Assembly: GCA_013396655.1 (NCBI GenBank)
Contig: WBMV01008407.1
Span: forward strand, 1,168,583-1,232,582
Length of the DNA: 64,000 bases
Direction of reading: 5' to 3'
Source: Campylorhamphus procurvoides
Lineage: Eukaryota; Chordata; Aves; Passeriformes; Dendrocolaptidae
Both the position numbers and the translations under genes were made by a program. This document shows positions 11,846 to 24,240 of this stretch, in pieces (within the stretch, counting starts at the first letter, position 1; each line of letters begins with the position of its first letter). The notes under the pieces were generated by a model. That model was not told the origin of the DNA, did not search any database, and saw nothing but the letters and a program-made list of their open reading frames with translations.

Positions 11846-14800
11846 GCACATCAGTCCATATGTATAGTCACTCTTTCCATCAGCAGCCTCTCCACTGTCA
11901 GGCTCAGAGCAAACCAGTTTTGTGTATCATTCAAGATACTTATAAAGAAAGGCTCCACAGGGTCTAGCAGAAAATATGCTGAAGAGGCTCCAGGATTGTT
12001 ACTAAACTTCCACTGATTACTCTTCCCTTCTGTGAAGACAGACTCTCCTCAGATGGAAGATATTCCTTATCCTCATACAAACACTGAGGCTTATACCACA
12101 CATCTCAGGGAACATAGAACTGTATGGAACACAGAGCCAAAGATGCAGAGAGCATGGGGCAGTTCACATGCAGAGGTACTATGCCTAAAAGAGTTTATAT
12201 CTCATTTCATTGTAGTTTAAAGCCACCCTTGGGGAAGTTCATTAGCCTAAAGCTGATCTGTTACACCATTATAACTATTAAAAACCATGGATAAAGCTTG
12301 TAAGAATCAAATAGAAAGGAGCAAATCCTACTCTCAAATGAAGTCAGTGAGGAAAGCCACAGGAATTTTAGTAGGAATAGTTAGATCAAATTTAGTTCCT
12401 GTTGTGGTATCCAAGACTGACAAGCTTGAACGTGGGGTACAGACATATAGAGGCTAAATTTCACTTTGAGTATTAATACTGTTTTAGAAAATTAAATAAA
12501 ACAAAGAACCATCTTCTAACATGACTCATGACAACCTCGAGAAAGTAAACAGACCTCAAAGCATCCAAAACCTGAAGGTAAATAAAAAAGAACAAACCAT
12601 GTATTTGTCTAGTAACTTGTACACTTAAAGCTTGCAGAGCTGATAAGACTGCCTTTTCCTAGAATGTTAATGCAGGAGCTCTCCTTTGCAGAGTAGGAAA
12701 AAACAGATGCACAGAGGTGTCACAAGACTGATGCTTCCCTACTAGTAAAGAAGGAACCAGCAGGCAGCAATTACAAAGCCTCTTTCTCAGGGCTGCAGCA
12801 GGTTGACTGAAACAAATATAATGGTCTGGGCCACCCCAGAAAAGTGTTAGGAAAACGTTTTGTACCAAAGTAGCTCAGCAGCAGTGCAGATGGAAGAGAT
12901 GAGCTGGCCAGAAGTGCACTTGGGAAATGGGTTTACCTGGTGGTGGCTTATCCTCACCTCATGGTTTTCATGAGCTATGGTGGTTTTCACTATCCCTGCC
13001 ATGTTGTCAGTTTCTCTTCATTTTGCCCAGTATATAGAAGCCTGTAGGACCTCTATACTACTCTAGCTACAGCAGCAGCATAAGTTAGGCTGCCCAGTTT
13101 CACACTGCTTTTGGCAAGATTCCTCCTGTACTCACCATATCTTCAGAAAAGGTATCCTCTAGCTTTACCCTCTCCTGCACTCTAGAATACAGATTAATGC
13201 TGACTTTAAGCATTCAAAATTTGGAGTCAGGACAACTGCTGGACTGGGTATCTTAAGTATGGCTCCCTGATTTGCAATGGAATTATCCTGAGGATAGGAT
13301 CCACAGCACCCCATTTCAGATGGCCAGATCATATTTCATTACAGGCAGTTGCTGGCAGATCAACAAACAGCAGCAAATTAAGGTTCCTCAGAACACCATT
13401 ATCGTGTACTGAATTACTTTGTGTTATTGTAAGAATGGCAATAACACATAATAAACATTTTCTGCTAAAGAAAACGGTGATGGTAACAATACAATACAGT
13501 CTTAATAACATTGGGAGCACTGGAAACACATGGCATTGGTGGATTTGCACATCTTCTGCTCAAATCTCAAATCCAGTTCTGAGAGCAACCTGAGATGGCC
13601 TTTGAGGAAAAGTAAATGAATATGCACCGTGCTTCCTTGGTGGGGGGAGGGGGAAAGATGACCAACTTAATTACTTATGTAGAGGCTGCAACATAAACTG
13701 GAACACATGACAGTGCTACAGGCCCTCATGTAGGCAATCCAATGCCAAACACCACGTGAGTTTCAGCCGCCCAGCAAAGTAGCTATTATGGTCTAATTCA
13801 CTTCTCCACTACAATGGGAGTTCACACTAAAATTGTTATTTTTGCAAAATTAATTATGAATTCTTCCTCATTCAAACCATTCACCTGTCCCCTGGTTTGC
13901 TTGCCCCTGCTGGTCCCAGCACACCTGTTCCTTCTTGAAACATCTGACACCTGCAAACAACCTATCTCCCCCTACTTTACTCTTCTGTGTAAGAAATTAT
14001 GTCCTGTTTGGACATGCTTATTTTATGGGAGAAATGCTAGGCAAGAGTAGATGCAGCCCTCATACCCTCTGTGAAGGAGTCACGATGCTGGTTAAACCAG
14101 TGTACAAAAGCATTTATGACTTCTTGGAAAGAATCACATTCTGCAGTTAGGGTCTAGAGCTGATAACTTTATTGTGCCAGATCAAATGTTCTCTGCAACT
14201 TAGCTGGACATGAAATTTGCCTTGACTGATTGATTTTCAGCTGTTACATAACTGTTTCAGTAATAAATGAGAGTTTCCTTATATACTTAAGCAAAAATGT
14301 CAAATGATTGTAAGAGAACTAATCGCACAAATCTCTGTATAATTTCTATACAGTTGACATGCCTTTCCCACATGAATACAAAGTTCCTAGACTTACTATG
14401 TAACAAGGCTACTGCATGCGTGTTTAAAAAGCACTACGGAATTTTCAGAATAATAAACAAAACTTGAACCTTTTAGAACATTTTTAAACAGCAATTAGTG
14501 CAGCATCATAAAACTTCGACAAGAGTTTCATACATTACTGGATCTGATATAATAGGCATAGGCAGAGTGACCAAGGTTTAATGCATCTGTGACAAAGCAT
14601 GTATATGGGTTTTATTACTATGGCACAGTTTGGCTCTCCCACCTGGCCTCCTGCAGCATGTTTATTTTCAGGAGCTTATACAACAAACTATTCTGCTAAC
14701 AAGTTACAGTTAACAAAACTATGGTAGCCTTGGTTTGAAGCAATAGAATATATTACTGAATGGCACACACCTTTTTGATGTAAAAGGTTATTCTACTGCA

Positions 14801-16440
14801 GGTGGACCAAATGGTGCAATACATCCATTAGCCTACTTGAAGAACTCTCATGATTTATTCCATGCACAGTAAATTTCAACAGAAGGTTCCAGCTTCTCAA
14901 GGGACTATCTTGTCTTCATTATTTAAATAAAAATCAAGCCAGAAAAAACACGATTTAAACCTAATAAGCATTCTTCTTGAGCAACCTGAAGGTAAGACAG
15001 ATACAGATACTGCACACAGACTCTGAATTTGTTTTCTGGCAGTTCTGTGTTCCAACAACAGCACCTGTATTACAGCAGTTCACAGAGCAGGAGGTGAGAT
15101 AGTTAGTTGCACTTGCTGTCTCAGTTGAATTGGTCTGCCTGGCCTGCTAGTTATGCCACAATGCTTTCTTCCCTTCTACAGTCTCTGCAAATGCAATATC
15201 CCTGATGTTTAAAAATAGAGCCACCTCTGAAAAAAAATATCGGTTAACTATGAACAACAAACTAAATTCAACTGGATGTATTTTCTTATTTACTATTGTT
15301 GAACTATTTTGCCAGGGAGGTTGCTTAGAATCCGAGGTAGAAGTCTAAGTCAAGTGTTATTCATGTTTCTTGAAGAGATAACCAAGGATTGTCTACAAAA
15401 CAATTACCAAGCATTCAGTCGGTTTTCTCTTAGAGACAGCATCAATTTACTTGAGGTAAAATGGAAGCCAGAAGACATACTATTTCCTACAATGGTTCTG
15501 ACACTCCCTGGATTTCACAACTGAAATCAGCTGCAAAACATCTGTTAACTTATCAAAAGCCACAGGGAGTAAGATACAGAAGGAATCTAAAGGTGCCAAT
15601 CTGATAGCTCCAAAGACTTTCACACATACCCTGAAGCAACCATCTTTGGCAAGGCCAGATAGATCCATGAACCAAGATCCCTCTGATGATCTCTGCCTTC
15701 TGAAAGCCACTCAACTTTAAAAGCTACGGCAATGGCCACCATTGTCAAAGTCAGTCCTCACACGACTTTGTTACAGAACAACTGCTGAGTTCACTGAGGA
15801 CTGGAAAACCTGTATCAATTTACTCTCCAGCCACACCCCACTCCATACAGGTGCCAGGTAAGGTGCTCAAGGTTTTAAAGACTGTTTTTTATTCCCCTAA
15901 ATCCTTCAAAACACTACTATCTTGGTAAAGAGGTATCTCACATTCTGGTAAATACCAGGCATTAACTTTCCTTCCAGCATAGCTCTGAAGTGTAGGCTGC
16001 TTTGTCTCCATCTATTTTTCAGCACAGCTGCTACTGTGACCAAGAACACTCCACCTTCTCTCTTTAAGCAAATGAATGTACTACTAGAAGAGATAGTCTA
16101 ATACTTTCTACTTAAGCTCGCATCTCTACAACTTTTAAAAAGCTCCCTTTAAAAGGCAAAGAAAATTATTTAAAAAACACATGAAAAGCATAAATTAACT
16201 AAGCTTGAGATTTTAACTTACTACCCATGCATGTCTTTCTGAAGCCTCACCAACAGCATACAAGTTTTTGCTTCCCCTCGATCCACCAAAAGTCCCTCTG
16301 TTCTTCAGAATTCTACAAATCTAAAGAGTTAAAAACTGCCCAGGCACTCCCTAAAAAACTTGAAAGCTTCCATTTACAATTGTCATAATTGACTTAAACC
16401 CAAAACTAGCCATTCCTCAGTTAATTAAGACACTGTTTTG
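11846..16440. other. intergenic, RIPOR2 3' end to GMNN 3' end
   Basis: AT-rich DNA between two convergent genes. Only short unrelated open frames are visible (under 80 codons). I see no exon, CpG island or clear repeat in it. Confidence 0.6.
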
Positions 16441-16775
16441 ATAAGGCAAAGATTTATTTATCAATTTTCATGTATCATGTCAGACCAACAGATAAGGTAT
16501 TTACACAACAGTTGAAATTCACAGTATTTGCATTTCACACAAGCAACTACGTGCAGCCTGTAGTAAATTTTCCATGCAGTATCCAGATATTCCCACTGCC
16601 ACATAATTCCAGTTAAAAACACCAACATCTGTAACGCTCACACAAGAGTTTCTATACCTGAGAAGGTTTAATATATTCTTTCAAGAGGAAGTCTGCAATT
16701 AAAAGCCACATACATAAGCCTATTCCAAAGTTGTCATTCCAGCTGCAAATGATCTGCTTCCTTTGAAGTAAGATC
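16440..16775 (-). other. GMNN: GMNN 3'UTR (inferred)
   Basis: Extends from the stop to the first good poly(A) signal on the minus strand, AATAAA (TTTATT at 16453-16458 on +). No coding signal. Confidence 0.55.
16453..16458 (-). terminator. GMNN: poly(A) signal AATAAA, GMNN
   Basis: AATAAA on the minus strand about 320 nt after the geminin stop. Confidence 0.5.
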
Positions 16776-16913
16776 TCATCTATTCTCCCCCAAGCCAGAT
16801 GATACTTGTGACAGCCCTTTTTCACGGTTATGCTGTTCATTTTCTTGTCTGGATTCCTTTAGAGTCAGATTGTCCAGTGTCTCAAGTTTGTCAGGTGCTT
16901 GCTCAGTTAGCCT
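16776..16913 (-). CDS. GMNN: GMNN last coding exon (residues 162-206 and stop)
   Basis: Acceptor TTCTTTGTAG. It encodes [20 protein letters not shown] and ends [14 protein letters not shown] at 16778-16776. The run after RLTEQ is not obviously acidic. Confidence 0.88.
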   Translation of the reverse strand, partial: RLTEQAPDKLETLDNLTLKESRQENEQHNREKGLSQVSSGLGENR

Positions 16914-19900
16914 CTACAAAGAAATAGTGGACAGTGAACTTACTACTTTTTCTACTTAATAACCAGTGAAATAAAATCCTGCATATTGAATTAAGCAAGC
17001 TAATTACTTCCATTTGGAGGTTGTTGATATAATTAAAAACATTCCTCACAAAAATCTTAAGTCAAGTTCAACTCAAATTACTACCTCTAACTTGCAGATC
17101 ACATTTGCTTTAAATTTTCTTAGGTTCTTCAGTAGGATGGGTTTTCTTATGCAACCTAAAATATAGGAAACTGCTTCCCAAGTTAAATATTTACTGGAGT
17201 AGCACATAGGTTTAATTTTAGAAAAACTACTGTACAACCAATTAACTCCATAATTTTTAATCAGAGATAATGAAGTTACATTAACTCTAGATGAACTATA
17301 AGACCCAGCAATTTTTTTTAGCACTTCAAACTACAAGTTCCTCACCTAACCTGATCTAAGGAAGATAAACAGGACTGTTAAGAGGCTGTTTTTGAAGCTC
17401 AGAAGTGAGTAGCTTACAACTAATAAGTGAACTGTTGACAAACTGTAGAGAAGTTTCCAACTATATTAGTTCAAGTCAAGTAATACAATTTCTATCCATA
17501 GGTTTATCACTGGCAAGCAGTACTCCCTGAATTAAAAAAAAAATTAAAATAAATCAAGTGTAGCAAATTAGAAGTGTCTTTCAAGGCTGATCTAAATAAC
17601 TGCACTAACTGAAAATTAACTTGATGAAGTTTACTTCTTGATTAATCCAGTTGCTTGCAACAGTATTTAATTTTGTTTCCACCTCCCCAAGTCTAGTCAC
17701 TGCAGAATCAAAATATTTGCCTGGCTTCATATCCTAGTTGCAAGCTTAATTCCTGCAAAACCAACCTAGCTGATGGCTAGATGGAACCTTGATGTTCAAG
17801 TCATCTACATATTTATTACAGCTTCAGAAGCTGTTACAGACAATCCACTCCTCATAGAGAAGCCATGGAATTAGTGACACAACCACCTGTCCCCAAGGAA
17901 TAGAGGGGGAGCTTGAGATTTGTAAGTTTATGAACCTTGTATGACTTTGTGCACAGCCCTTTTTGGGCCACAAAACTGGCAATGCCTCAGCAAACCTTGA
18001 CTTTAAAGAGCATGGTCCTCCCTTCTCCCTCTCACTGCTCTACTTTGTGTTCCTGTTTCAAGTTTAGCTCCTCAAAGAACAGAGCAAGTAAAGGCACTTC
18101 ATTTAACCAGCAGTCTTGCACAACCTACTAGGCATATGAATTTAAGTCACGTCAAAAAAGTGAAAATGAACCTTTCCTTTCCCCCATCTCCAACATGCAA
18201 ATTATGTTAAGAGACAAGCTAAATCCCCCTCCTTCAGAAAGCATGATCTTCATACTTTCCCATTACTCCTATAGGTTCTAGGGTAGGAAAAAGGACCTTT
18301 ATGCCTCTAGAATTATAGCAATCCTGCAGGAAGCAAGTCAGACAGCCATTTAAAATGAAGTCACATCAGCACACAGAACAGAAGCCATGATTCATTATAA
18401 ATACCTTTGCTGGTTTCTCACTTTTTCAATTACAACATTAACTGAAAATTGCTTTAAATACCTCAATCACACTGGTCATGTAATGCACATGTTCAGCAAG
18501 GGACATGAGCTCTTCATTTTCTTCTTTTAGGCGGGCAATTTCACCATCCTTCTGTTCAATTTCTCTGTGCAACTGCGTTCAAATAACAAAATGTTAGAAG
18601 AGGAAGACAACAGTCAGCAGTGAAATAGTTATCTTTCAGTAGGTACCTTTTCATTTTCTTGAAGCACTTCATACAGAGCCTTCCTCCTTTCTTCAGCCAC
18701 TTCTTTCCAATACTGAGGGGAAGGACTTCCTGAATTAAGAGGTTACAGTAAGTCTGAATTCTTGAAACCTTACAATGTCTAACATATACAAGTATCCTAG
18801 GAGTTGAGATTCTAAGAACTCAATATAACATTTTCAGAGATTAGCTGTAAAATTACAACTAATGACATAAGCTTACAGGAAACAGATGCTACACTGCATT
18901 AATGACTAGGCAGCACCTTCACAAGGCTGCCTCAAGCATGGCAGCAGGCTCTGCAAGATGGTCACAATTGCACATGCTGGTCTTAACGTGTACTTTGTGG
19001 AAGACAGAAGTCTTATTCTCAAGCCACTGTCTGTGCTGGGCATAATGGTTCTGAGAAACTGCATATACAGCACACTGTGTCAGAACAGGCTTTCATTTAT
19101 TAGTCACTTGAAAACTTCAGAGCCCAGCCAAGGTAACAAAATACAAGACTTCTTAATGCTGCTGCACAAAATGGTTCTCAGCTACTGGTGACCATAAACT
19201 CATTCTTAAACATTAGATATCTATACTTTATTTACTATACTTACAGAGGATAAGTATCATCAATTTCTGCTAGGCATACAAAAAGCAATAAACCCTTTGT
19301 CTAAATGACAAAGAAACTGTTTCAAGTTGTACTCCAACAGCAGCATAGCATTTAAAGTGCAAGAAAACACTTCAGAAATTATCACATACCTTTCATCATA
19401 AGATCTGCAACTTGAATGACATCATTCTCATTTTCTTGCTCCTTGTCCACGGACACCTCAGCATCACAAGCCTTTGAGGCAAACTTGTTATTCCAGAGTT
19501 TCCTTTTGACTGAAGATTTCTTCTGTATAAAACACAGGCAATTTTAACTTCAGAGCAACATTTTTAGCTTTTATATTACATTTTTCAAATATAGTAGTTT
19601 TCAGCTAAAAGCTCACAAGCGTTTCACTGTGCATTGAAATAATTACACATCTACAGATTATCTTTTAGTTCATACCTCATTATATCTGCCGACCAGGCTA
19701 CCTGCTGCTGAGGGCTGAATCATTTTAAGAGTCCGTCTCGGGTCAGCACTGCATGTGGTATCTGTGAGGTACTTCTAAAAAGATAAATACTGTTTAGACA
19801 GTTGCCATTCCTTTTTACATAAACTGATAATTAGTCATTCTTCCATTATGATAACCCATGGTTATTCTTCTCAAGACAAAAATATGACACACTGGTCTAT

Positions 19901-21454
19901 ACTAAGACTTTTGTAAATAATGGGATCTAGTTATTTGTAGCATATATCTTAATCATGTGAAGCTATGCTCAGTCCCTAGAAAACACCCTTCATAATGGAA
20001 CTTGAACACATCTTACAGCAGAAATATTCTGACTAGATTTCAAGGCCAGTTACAATGCAGTGACATACATGAACTTCAGCTGAAACTCTCAAACTTGCAT
20101 TTGAGAGCAGCAGTATGAGACTTTTGGGGACAGAGACAAAAGCGGCTGCAATTGTGTGTTTAGGTGGTAAAGTCATACATCACTGCAGGTAGTAGCTGAT
20201 TTTGTAACCTGTGAACACACTGTGAGCTGGTGCTCATTTAAATAGATGCATTATTTTGATTAACCATTAAAATGGATCAAAAGCTTCCCTGCTTCAGTCC
20301 AAACAGGTTATTGTTCATCACCTTTCCTGTCATGCATAAATACCTCTTTCCTGCATTAAAGCTTTCTGATTGGGTTGGTTACACTGCCACCATGGGATAG
20401 CAAACAATGGCAGACAACCAAGCAAGAATAGCCAGAATACAATGCCACACCAGCGTGAGAAAGTTACAATTCACACCATACTTCATATGACATGAGTTCG
20501 CCTTTCCCACGGTAGTTTCTGCCACCAATTATCCTACTGCTCAACTCAAGGACAAACATTAACTGCTGTGGGAACAGGAATCACACCGTGTGTCAGACAC
20601 TGCTCACTGCTATTGAAGGTTAGTGAAGTACACTCTGCCAAGAAATTATTGACCAATACTGGAGTTAACCCATTGAAAGTGCAAAAAGCCTCACTGAAGA
20701 ATTTACACCACAGAAACACTATGGAACAAGTCTGACATGTATAAGTCAGACTTATCAATTAGCAATTTTCATTAATACCAGAAGCTTTCAATACAATCAA
20801 TATGCCTCATGACATGAGGACCACTAGCCTCTATTATATATGGTATTTGTACAATTCTGATTGGGGCCTACATTAAAAGTTTTAACAAGAATAGATAGGT
20901 ATGAATTTTAGTTACTTATCAGTCAAATCTTAAAAACCTAAATCTTTTAAGCATTTCCACCAATTTCAGAGCAACTACAATTTATGAAGGTGACTTTAGA
21001 AAGCAAACTGCCTGCTTGAAAACTTCAGTTAAAGCATGCTGAAGACAAGACAAATTTAACTATTTGTGAGTTAATCCCCACTACAGAACCTACTCTACAG
21101 CCCCTTAGCAGCCAGGCAGATTCAGTAAGCAAAGGCACTTAGCCCCTGAAAAATCGCATGGAGAGACAGTAAGCTCAGCGTCAAAGTAAAAAGGACTTGC
21201 TCAGCAACAAGAAAAAAGTATTCATAAGCCCAAGAAGAACAACATGTTCCCAAGCCACAGAAACTGCCAGATTACTCAAACCAACTAGACAGAAGCCAGG
21301 TGGAAGTTCATTGCAACAGATCCTTTTGTATTCCTTCAGTAGATATAAAGCTTGTGTCAGAGAAGAGGTACTAACTTCAAGGCTTTAAAATCCGTACCTG
21401 CAAAGATCCTGAGGATTTTTCTGTAGTCAGTTTCTGTTTCATTTTGGAATGCAT
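16776..21454 (-). CDS. GMNN: GMNN, geminin, DNA replication inhibitor
   Basis: Coding exons in transcription order are 21454-21398, 19774-19676, 19522-19390, 18729-18647, 18572-18462 and 16913-16776. They total 621 nt, 206 aa plus TGA; human geminin is 209 aa. Geminin binds CDT1 in S/G2 and blocks MCM loading, and is destroyed by APC/C at anaphase. Visible landmarks are a destruction box [18 protein letters not shown] (residues 32-49; RxxL at R32-L35), a basic patch [10 protein letters not shown] (53-62), the CDT1-binding [18 protein letters not shown] (about 100-117), and a coiled coil [18 protein letters not shown] running to about residue 163. The C-terminal tail is basic/polar, unlike the acidic tail of human geminin as I remember it. 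The ATG at 21454 follows an in-exon GTCCC context; an internal Met is at residue 5. Promoter: CpG island at 21.6-22.2 kb. Confidence 0.96.
18462..18572 (-). CDS. GMNN: GMNN coding exon 5 (residues 125-161), coiled coil
   Basis: Acceptor GAACGCAG, donor GAG|GTATTT. It encodes [20 protein letters not shown] then [17 protein letters not shown]; heptad leucine/isoleucine spacing is visible. Confidence 0.95.
18647..18729 (-). CDS. GMNN: GMNN coding exon 4 (residues 97-124), CDT1-binding segment
   Basis: Acceptor TTAATTCAG, donor AAG|GTACCT. It encodes [20 protein letters not shown] then EVLQENEK, the primary CDT1-contact helix and start of the coiled coil. Confidence 0.95.
19390..19522 (-). CDS. 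GMNN: GMNN coding exon 3 (residues 53-96)
   Basis: Acceptor TTATACAG, donor G|GTATGT. It encodes [20 protein letters not shown] through [14 protein letters not shown]. This is the less conserved linker with a basic patch that may serve nuclear import. Confidence 0.92.
19676..19774 (-). CDS. GMNN: GMNN coding exon 2 (residues 20-52), destruction box
   Basis: Acceptor CTTTTTAG, donor GAG|GTATGA. It holds 33 codons with [19 protein letters not shown], the APC/C destruction box and flanking conserved segment. Confidence 0.95.
21398..21454 (-). CDS. GMNN: GMNN coding exon 1 (residues 1-19)
   Basis: The exon begins at 21462 after acceptor TGTTGCAG and has eight untranslated bases before ATG. It encodes [19 protein letters not shown]; donor CAG|GTACGG. 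The N-terminus starts near the MxxxMKQK pattern of vertebrate geminins. Confidence 0.92.
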
Positions 21455-21559
21455 GGGACCAACTGCAACACAATTAAAAAAAATAAATTAACATAACATC
21501 CAACGTAACAGCTATAACTTTTCGGGGGACACTAGCTCCAGAACATTACAATTTCGGTT

Positions 21560-22180
21560 TATCAGCTTCTATGGCAGTACCAAGTCGCGGTCACGAGGCT
21601 CTCCCAAAGCCTCCGAAGCTTGGCGCGCCTGCCGGAGATCCGAGGGGCGAGCGCGCCGGGACGGCAGCGCCCCGCGTCGCCGACACCACGGAGAAGCCCT
21701 GCCGTGGGAATGGCGGGGGCAGCGCCACCCGCACCCCCAGCTGGCTGCGGGAAGGGCAGGAAGGCGGCGCGGGCCCCACTCCCGCCAGCCGAGCACGGCC
21801 CGCCCCGCCGCGCCCTCCGCGGCCAATGGGGGACGGCGAGCCGCGAGCGCGCCAACACCCAAACGCGGCCGTGAGGGCCCGCGCCCCCGCCTCGCCCCGG
21901 CGGCTCAAGCGGCACGGAGAGCCCCATCCGTCCATTCATCCATCTGTCCCTGTCCGTCCCCATCTCCCGCACTCACCTCCAGGCTCCCGGGAACAACCAC
22001 CACCTTCTCCTCCTCGCTGCCCTCAGCGCCGCTCCCACCGCCTTCTCCCGCCCTGCGCGTCACGTGACCCGCCGGCCGCTCCCCGAGCCAATCACGGGAC
22101 ACGCCGCGCGCGCGGCGCCCCGCCCCTCAGGCCGCGGAGGGAGGGGGGGGCGGAGGGGGAGGACGCCCTCATTTGTGGCC
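21560..22180 (-). promoter_or_regulatory. GMNN: GMNN CpG-island promoter and non-coding exon 1
   Basis: Sharp rise in GC and CpG against AT-rich flanks. A consensus minus-strand donor (GAG|GTGAGT) at 21977/21976 marks the end of a likely untranslated exon 1 that splices to 21462. Upstream motifs are TCACGTGA (E-box palindrome, 22060-22067), GGCGGGA on the minus strand (E2F-like, 22046-22052) and CCAAT at 22088-22092, with another CCAAT at 21823-21827. E2F and CCAAT elements fit a cell-cycle gene. The exact TSS cannot be fixed by eye. Confidence 0.75.
22060..22067. promoter_or_regulatory. TCACGTGA E-box palindrome (USF/MYC/TFE-type)
   Basis: Perfect 8-bp palindrome with a CACGTG core, just upstream of the inferred GMNN exon 1. 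Which factor binds is not knowable from sequence. Confidence 0.45.
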
Positions 22181-22184
22181 TTTT

Positions 22185-22470
22185 TATTTTTAATTTAGCT
22201 TGTTTTTAATAAGGAGGTTGTATCAGATTAATTTTAATTAGGTCTCCGCTTTATTGTCATCCCTCCTATCTAAACACACAGCAAACCCGCCGCGCGTGAT
22301 CCGCAGTAATTATTTCTGCAGGTGATGAAGGCTACGGTTCTTATTAATTATGCCTGAGGTTTGCCGCTGGGTTTGCCAGAGGCCCCTGGACAATTATGTT
22401 CCTGCAAATATTTGCGCATTTATCTTCTATTTATGCTAATAGTATCTTTTGCTGACTTCTGAGTAAACAT
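22185..22470. promoter_or_regulatory. candidate conserved AT-rich enhancer
   Basis: Directly upstream of the GMNN island. Dense TAAT/ATTA homeodomain cores (22194-22245, 22308-22312, 22342-22350), a 12-bp palindrome GCAAATATTTGC at 22404-22415 and an octamer-like ATGCTAAT near 22434. Dense and non-repetitive, so it looks selected, but this is inference only. Confidence 0.3.
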
Positions 22471-24201
22471 TGGTAGAGCTGAGGTCATTCCTTGCGATCA
22501 AGGTCTCCCAGAGCAGCTATCAACATCTTTCCCAAGCAATACGATGGAGCTGTTAGAAATTAGGATAACTGCAGAGGGGAGTATTTATTTAGCATGCCGC
22601 TCTGTCAGCCCTCTCTTTGGAAATAAACTGTATGGCACTTCGCTGAATGTCTTAAGCACAGTGTCATGGTCCAGTGAAAGAAAGAAAGGCAGAACATAAA
22701 AAATGATGCATTAGGAAATCTTTAAACAAGGATAAGGAAATAAAGCTGATCTGTCTTGCATAAACCTGTTCAGTCTCCCATTGACCCATTTAAACTTGCA
22801 TTGTCCACAATATCCTTTGGCAAGTACTTCTAGGGCTCAAATAACCACTGTCTAAGGAACACCCTCCCTTTTTGTTTCCCTTTGAACCCAATTCCTACAC
22901 TGACACTCGATGTTCCCTGTCCTTGGACTGAAGAGACAATAAACAATCTATCCTTATCTAGGCCACTGTTACACAGGCTGCCCTCCAGTTCTTTCTCCCA
23001 GGCCTACTTATCTGTCCCTTACATGAAACCTGTTCCATCTTCCTGCTCTTCTGTGAACTGTATGCCATTTGATTTGCCTTTTTAACCACTTCAGAACAGG
23101 AGGCCAACATTCTTACGAAAAAATCTGCCATAACTCTGAGATCTTATTCTTGAGTGATGGTCAGTTCAAAGTCTGCCACTTGATATGAGAAATTAAGATC
23201 TTTTTATTAACACTTTGATATATTCTTTGATGTTTGTCTATCTTGAATTTCAATGCTGTATTCATGTGTTACTCAATTCCATAACACCCTTCTGCACTTT
23301 TTGTCAGCTTTGTTCCCGTTACCTCGAATACCATAGTGTCATTAGCAAGCTGTCACCTCAGTTAGCTTTGTCTTCTATCAAGAAAATGAAAATAACGTGC
23401 AAAATGTCTATCTAAATTAATATTCTTCTGTTACAGTACTGGAAAAGAAAAAAGCTCACGCTCCTAAGTCAGTTTAATTCTCCTTGATTCTGGAAGAAAA
23501 TTTGAAATTTCCATATTTCAAAACACTAGCAGGTATGCTAAACTCTCGGTAAATGTATGCATAAAACCTTACCAGCATTAAATCTTCTTTCAGAGAGATC
23601 TGGATACAGGTAATGTGTACCTAAACACAACTTAAAAGCATTCATAGTTTAACATCTTATGTATACAGGAATATAAAAATGCAATAAAAACATAAAAACT
23701 ATTTAAATTAGATGCGTGCATAGATTTATATGCAATGTGTGTATTTCTTGGCTGTGATACGATTTTTGTAAATAGTATGTTTTCAAATGATACTTTTTCA
23801 AATATTACTTTTTCAAAATTCAGGTTTAATTAATAAAAAGTTTTCAGGTGGATTTACAGTTGAGAAGCAGAATAAATGCTTTTGGAAATACTTGTAATTG
23901 GAAAGGGACAATGTAATGGGAGATGGTTCTGATGTGATGGTTCTGTTTGGTTTTGCTTTTAATTTGTTCCTTGCTGGAGGCATACAATCTGGGGGTTTAT
24001 TACAAAGCTGCCACTCCTTCGATTTATCCATGTGAAGAACATGTCCTCTTACGAACCATTGTGTCTCAGAGTTTCTTCAGTTTGAAAGGTTTGTGAAGAA
24101 CTCTGTCACTGTTTCAAAAAGAACCCTGAGAGTTTATTATTAGAAGCCTATTCATAGTCTTAATTGCAGGAAACCAGTATAGTTATATGAAAATCTCAGA
24201 G

Positions 24202-24240
24202 GAAAAAAAACAACACACACACACAAAAAAAAAAAAACAA
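24202..24240. repeat. A-rich / (CA)n simple repeat
   Basis: A run, then CACACACACACAC, then a long A run. Low complexity only. Confidence 0.8.

Noticed and set aside
21562..22209. Up to 212-codon frames over the GMNN promoter
   Set aside because: Alanine/proline/arginine-rich translations of a CpG island on both strands; no family resemblance.
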